A stretch of DNA of 54,409 nt, taken from Robiginitomaculum sp. Its GTDB lineage: Bacteria; Pseudomonadota; Alphaproteobacteria; Caulobacterales; Maricaulaceae. A program made the position numbers and the translations under genes. The DNA lies in the NCBI GenBank assembly GCA_016765135.1, contig JAESQN010000032.1, forward strand, positions 1 through 54,409. The letters run 5' to 3'. The notes under the pieces are model-generated. The model was not told the DNA's origin, did no database searches, and saw only the letters and a list, made by a program, of their open reading frames with translations. Below, piece by piece: positions 52,323 to 54,409 of this stretch. Within the stretch, counting starts at the first letter, position 1, and each line of letters begins with the position of its first letter.

Positions 52323-53486
52323 CTAATCTACCAAATCATCCCAAAACCGCTTGGCTTTGTCCAGGAAACCTGACGAAGCCGGGGAACAGCTTTCGTCGCC
52401 GCCTTCTTTGCGGAACTCTTCGAGGAGTTCCCGCTGGCGGGCGTTGAGGCCGCTGGGAGTTTCTACTGTGAGCTCCACATACATATCGCCGCGCATGTTG
52501 GAGCGTAGTGCGCTCATGCCTTTGCCGCGCAGGCGCATACGGCGGCCGGATTGGGAGCCATGCGGGATTTTTACCTTGGTACGTCCGCCGTCAATGGTCG
52601 GGATTTCCACCTCACCGCCCAGGGCCGCACAGGTCATGGGCACATGGGTTTGGCAAAAGAGATTGGCGCCGTCGCGTTCGAACAAGTCATGAGGGGCGAC
52701 AGAGATGAAAATATAGAGATCGCCGCGTGTGCTACCCGGCCCGGCGGCTTTGGGGGCGGCGTCGCCTTGGCCGCTTAGGCGGATACGTGTACCGTCTTCG
52801 ACGCCTGCCGGAATGTTGACCTCAAGTGTAGTTTCGACGCGAACTTGCGCCGTGCCGTCACAGGTGCGGCACGGGTCGGAGACATATTCGCCTTGACCGC
52901 CGCATCTGGGGCAGGGGCGTTCCATAGTGAAAAAGCCTTGCTGGGTGCGGACTTTGCCCTGACCGGCACATGTGGAACAGGTCTCGACCTCGGCCCCCTC
53001 GGCCGCGCCCGTCCCGTCACAACCGTGACAGTCCTCGGAAATTGGCACTTTGATCTCAAGGTCTTTGCCCGCGAATGCTTCTTCCAGAGAGATTTCCATC
53101 TCGTAGCGCAGATCAGAACCGCGCACCTCACGGCGTCCCCCGCGACCACCACCGCCGAACACATCACCAAACCCGCCGCCGCCTTGCTGGCCGAATATTT
53201 GCGAGAATATGTCGGAAAAATCATGGAAGCCAGCCCCTTGACCGCCACCGCCACCTTGGCCAAAGGCACTATGGCCCATGCGGTCATAGGCGGCGCGTTT
53301 TTGGTCATCGGACAGGATGGAATAGGCTTCGTTGATCTCTTTGAACTGGGCCTCGGCGTTCGGGTTGTCCGGATTACGGTCAGGATGGAACTCCATCGCC
53401 AATTTGCGGTAAGCGGTTTTTAAGGTTTTACCATCGGCGGTTTTGACACAGCCCAGCACTTCATAATAGTCGCGTTTCGTTGCCAT
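52323..53486 (-). CDS. dnaJ: Chaperone DnaJ
   Basis: DnaJ stimulates DnaK and holds unfolded clients. J domain (1-75) with HPD at 34-36; Gly/Phe-rich stretch (about 75-120); zinc-finger repeats CHGCDGTG, CSTCAGQG, CPRCGGQG and CRTCDGTA, the last lacking the final Gly; and the C-terminal beta domains (GDLYIFISVAPHDLFERDGANLF, PTIDGGRTKVKIPHGSQSGRRMRLRGKGM). At 387 aa it is the usual type I length. GAGGGCCGG precedes ATG. dnaK is not adjacent; an FkbM methyltransferase gene lies 15 bp upstream on the same strand. Confidence 0.97.
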   Translation of the reverse strand: MATKRDYYEVLGCVKTADGKTLKTAYRKLAMEFHPDRNPDNPNAEAQFKEINEAYSILSDDQKRAAYDRMGHSAFGQGGGGGQGAGFHDFSDIFSQIFGQQGGGGFGDVFGGGGRGGRREVRGSDLRYEMEISLEEAFAGKDLEIKVPISEDCHGCDGTGAAEGAEVETCSTCAGQGKVRTQQGFFTMERPCPRCGGQGEYVSDPCRTCDGTAQVRVETTLEVNIPAGVEDGTRIRLSGQGDAAPKAAGPGSTRGDLYIFISVAPHDLFERDGANLFCQTHVPMTCAALGGEVEIPTIDGGRTKVKIPHGSQSGRRMRLRGKGMSALRSNMRGDMYVELTVETPSGLNARQRELLEEFRKEGGDESCSPASSGFLDKAKRFWDDLVD

Positions 53487-53501
53487 CCGGCCCTCGTGTA
53501 A

Positions 53502-54353
53502 TTAACTGTTTAGGGCCAGGAGAGAATTGATCCCGGCGCGTTTGGTGAGTGTGTAGCCGTGTGAGGCGCACATCTCAAGTAAAGATGTGGCTTCCAAAGG
53601 ACTGTGTGCCCGCCCGGTCTCAAGAATAAGCAGACGCGGCCATAGTGTCTTTGGCGCGGCTTTAAAAAACGCCCCTAAAGCCCGCTCGTCATGTCCTTCA
53701 ATATCCACTTTCATGGCATCTATATGGGGTAGGTTTTCGTCTTTGCAAACCCCGTACAGGGTTTTGATTTGTACTTTGGCATTTTCTTTTTTCTCAGGGC
53801 TTAGACGAGCTTCGCCGCGATTATTATCGCCACCGCTCATATAGCCCTCGCCGTCCGCATCGGATACGGCGTATGGTAGGACATTGATATCAGCATTGGA
53901 CGCCTTGATATTAAATTCAAACCTTGCCCGGTTTATCGGGTCTGGCTCAAAGGCCAAGATGCGTACGGGTTTGGTTTTCGTTTTGGCATGGGCGGCGAGG
54001 ATTAAACTGTACAGGCCAACATTTGCGCCTACATCTAAAAATACAAATGGTTTGGAGGAACTGTTATCAAGCGCGTTAGACAAGGTTTGCCGTTCCACTG
54101 CATCCCATATTTGGATACCAGCAAAGCCGCGTTTTTCGCAGCGGTTAGAACGCGGATAAAGCCTGGCGTTAACGCCCGGCATGACAGCGATATCAAACGG
54201 GTCTGGCAGGTTACGAAATGCCAGTTTGCGGATTGCGGAAATAGCGAGGCGCCCGAATTTGGTGTTGGGTATGGTATCAGCCTTGCGTCGCAAAGCCTCG
54301 CGGCGGGGGGGCAGGGTGTAATGGCCGAATGCTGGGGGGGGTGCGCCGATCAT
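53502..54353 (-). CDS. FkbM-family methyltransferase
   Basis: This SAM-dependent methyltransferase has 283 aa. VFLDVGANVGLYSLILAAHA is the SAM-binding motif I; ILAFEPDPINRARFEFNIKASN and DAMKVDIEGHDERALGAF are the FkbM motifs II and III. FkbM enzymes usually O-methylate sugars or polyketides, so a surface glycan is likely, together with the GT4 gene far to the left. GGAGGAAGAA precedes ATG 54353. It lies 15 bp upstream of dnaJ. The sequence right of it holds nothing recognisable. Confidence 0.88.
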   Translation of the reverse strand: MIGAPPPAFGHYTLPPRREALRRKADTIPNTKFGRLAISAIRKLAFRNLPDPFDIAVMPGVNARLYPRSNRCEKRGFAGIQIWDAVERQTLSNALDNSSSKPFVFLDVGANVGLYSLILAAHAKTKTKPVRILAFEPDPINRARFEFNIKASNADINVLPYAVSDADGEGYMSGGDNNRGEARLSPEKKENAKVQIKTLYGVCKDENLPHIDAMKVDIEGHDERALGAFFKAAPKTLWPRLLILETGRAHSPLEATSLLEMCASHGYTLTKRAGINSLLALNS

Positions 54354-54409
54354 TTCTTCCTCCGTTTTTTACGGGGGAAGTGCCGAAGCTCTTGCGTAGG
54401 CGATGGGGG

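Noticed and set aside
1-54409. CRISPR arrays, rRNA and tRNA genes
   Set aside because: No regularly spaced direct repeats, no rRNA-like tracts and no cloverleaf with a plausible acceptor stem were seen in the intergenic gaps.

Overview
The window is about 54 kb of a compact, moderate-GC bacterial chromosome that reads as alphaproteobacterial. The signs are the aa3-type cytochrome oxidase operon in the order ctaC-ctaD-ctaB-small protein-ctaG-ctaE-SURF1 next to tldD, a CpdR response regulator divergent from an N-formylglutamate amidohydrolase, an lpdA...lipA-RatA/COQ10 block, and an IF-3 with an alphaproteobacterial N-terminus. A Hyphomonadales/Caulobacterales/Rhodobacterales-type aerobic heterotroph is my best guess; the genus cannot be read from this sequence. 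I saw no rRNA, tRNA or CRISPR array.

Layout. 1-1.3 kb: a truncated sigma-70-like fragment ending in a REP-type hairpin, then an AT-rich orphan gene. 1.3-5.4 kb: fbp-tkt-fba sugar-phosphate operon (minus). 5.6-15.1 kb: PPK2 polyphosphate kinase, two DUF805 membrane proteins, a GH5 lipoprotein, MnmC, an SDR, a DsbD-like reductase and an alpha/beta hydrolase. 15.2-22.9 kb: a GT4 glycosyltransferase, infC, lpdA, an MDR oxidoreductase, an acyltransferase, lipA and a COQ10/RatA protein. 23.0-24.5 kb: an IS481-family element with a frameshifted transposase, inserted inside a roughly 185 bp MITE-like element. 24.5-32.4 kb: tldD and the cox operon. 32.4-35.2 kb: a GNAT acetyltransferase, N-formylglutamate amidohydrolase, cpdR and a DUF1643 protein.

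35.2-45.9 kb is the functional centrepiece: a complete purine-ring degradation locus. Xanthine goes to urate (XdhA/B, matured with XdhC), to 5-hydroxyisourate (PuuD, a membrane urate oxidase with a c-type haem), to OHCU (UraH), to allantoin (UraD), to allantoate (PuuE), to ureidoglycolate (Alc), and to glyoxylate plus urea (AllA). uraH-xdhA-xdhB-xdhC-puuD runs leftward and puuE-uraD-alc runs rightward from a shared 97 bp intergenic region holding two dyads. A class V PLP enzyme closes the locus and is a candidate Moco-sulfurating partner of XdhC.

45.8-54.4 kb: an ABC half-transporter, a MaoC-like dehydratase and UbiX (minus); a Pro/Arg-rich orphan; a second copy of the MITE directly followed by a DUF559 endonuclease-like gene; an ECF42-type sigma factor with its DGPF/YCII partner; dnaJ; and an FkbM methyltransferase.

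The least explained material is the repeat layer. There are two MITE-like elements with terminal inverted repeats of about 41-42 bp, one beside a DUF559 gene and one split by the IS. There are also two 88 bp nested palindromes in opposite orientation, and REP-like hairpins at both ends of the window. Other points of note are a probable ATA start codon for infC and an apparent DUF983 relic inside the cox operon.
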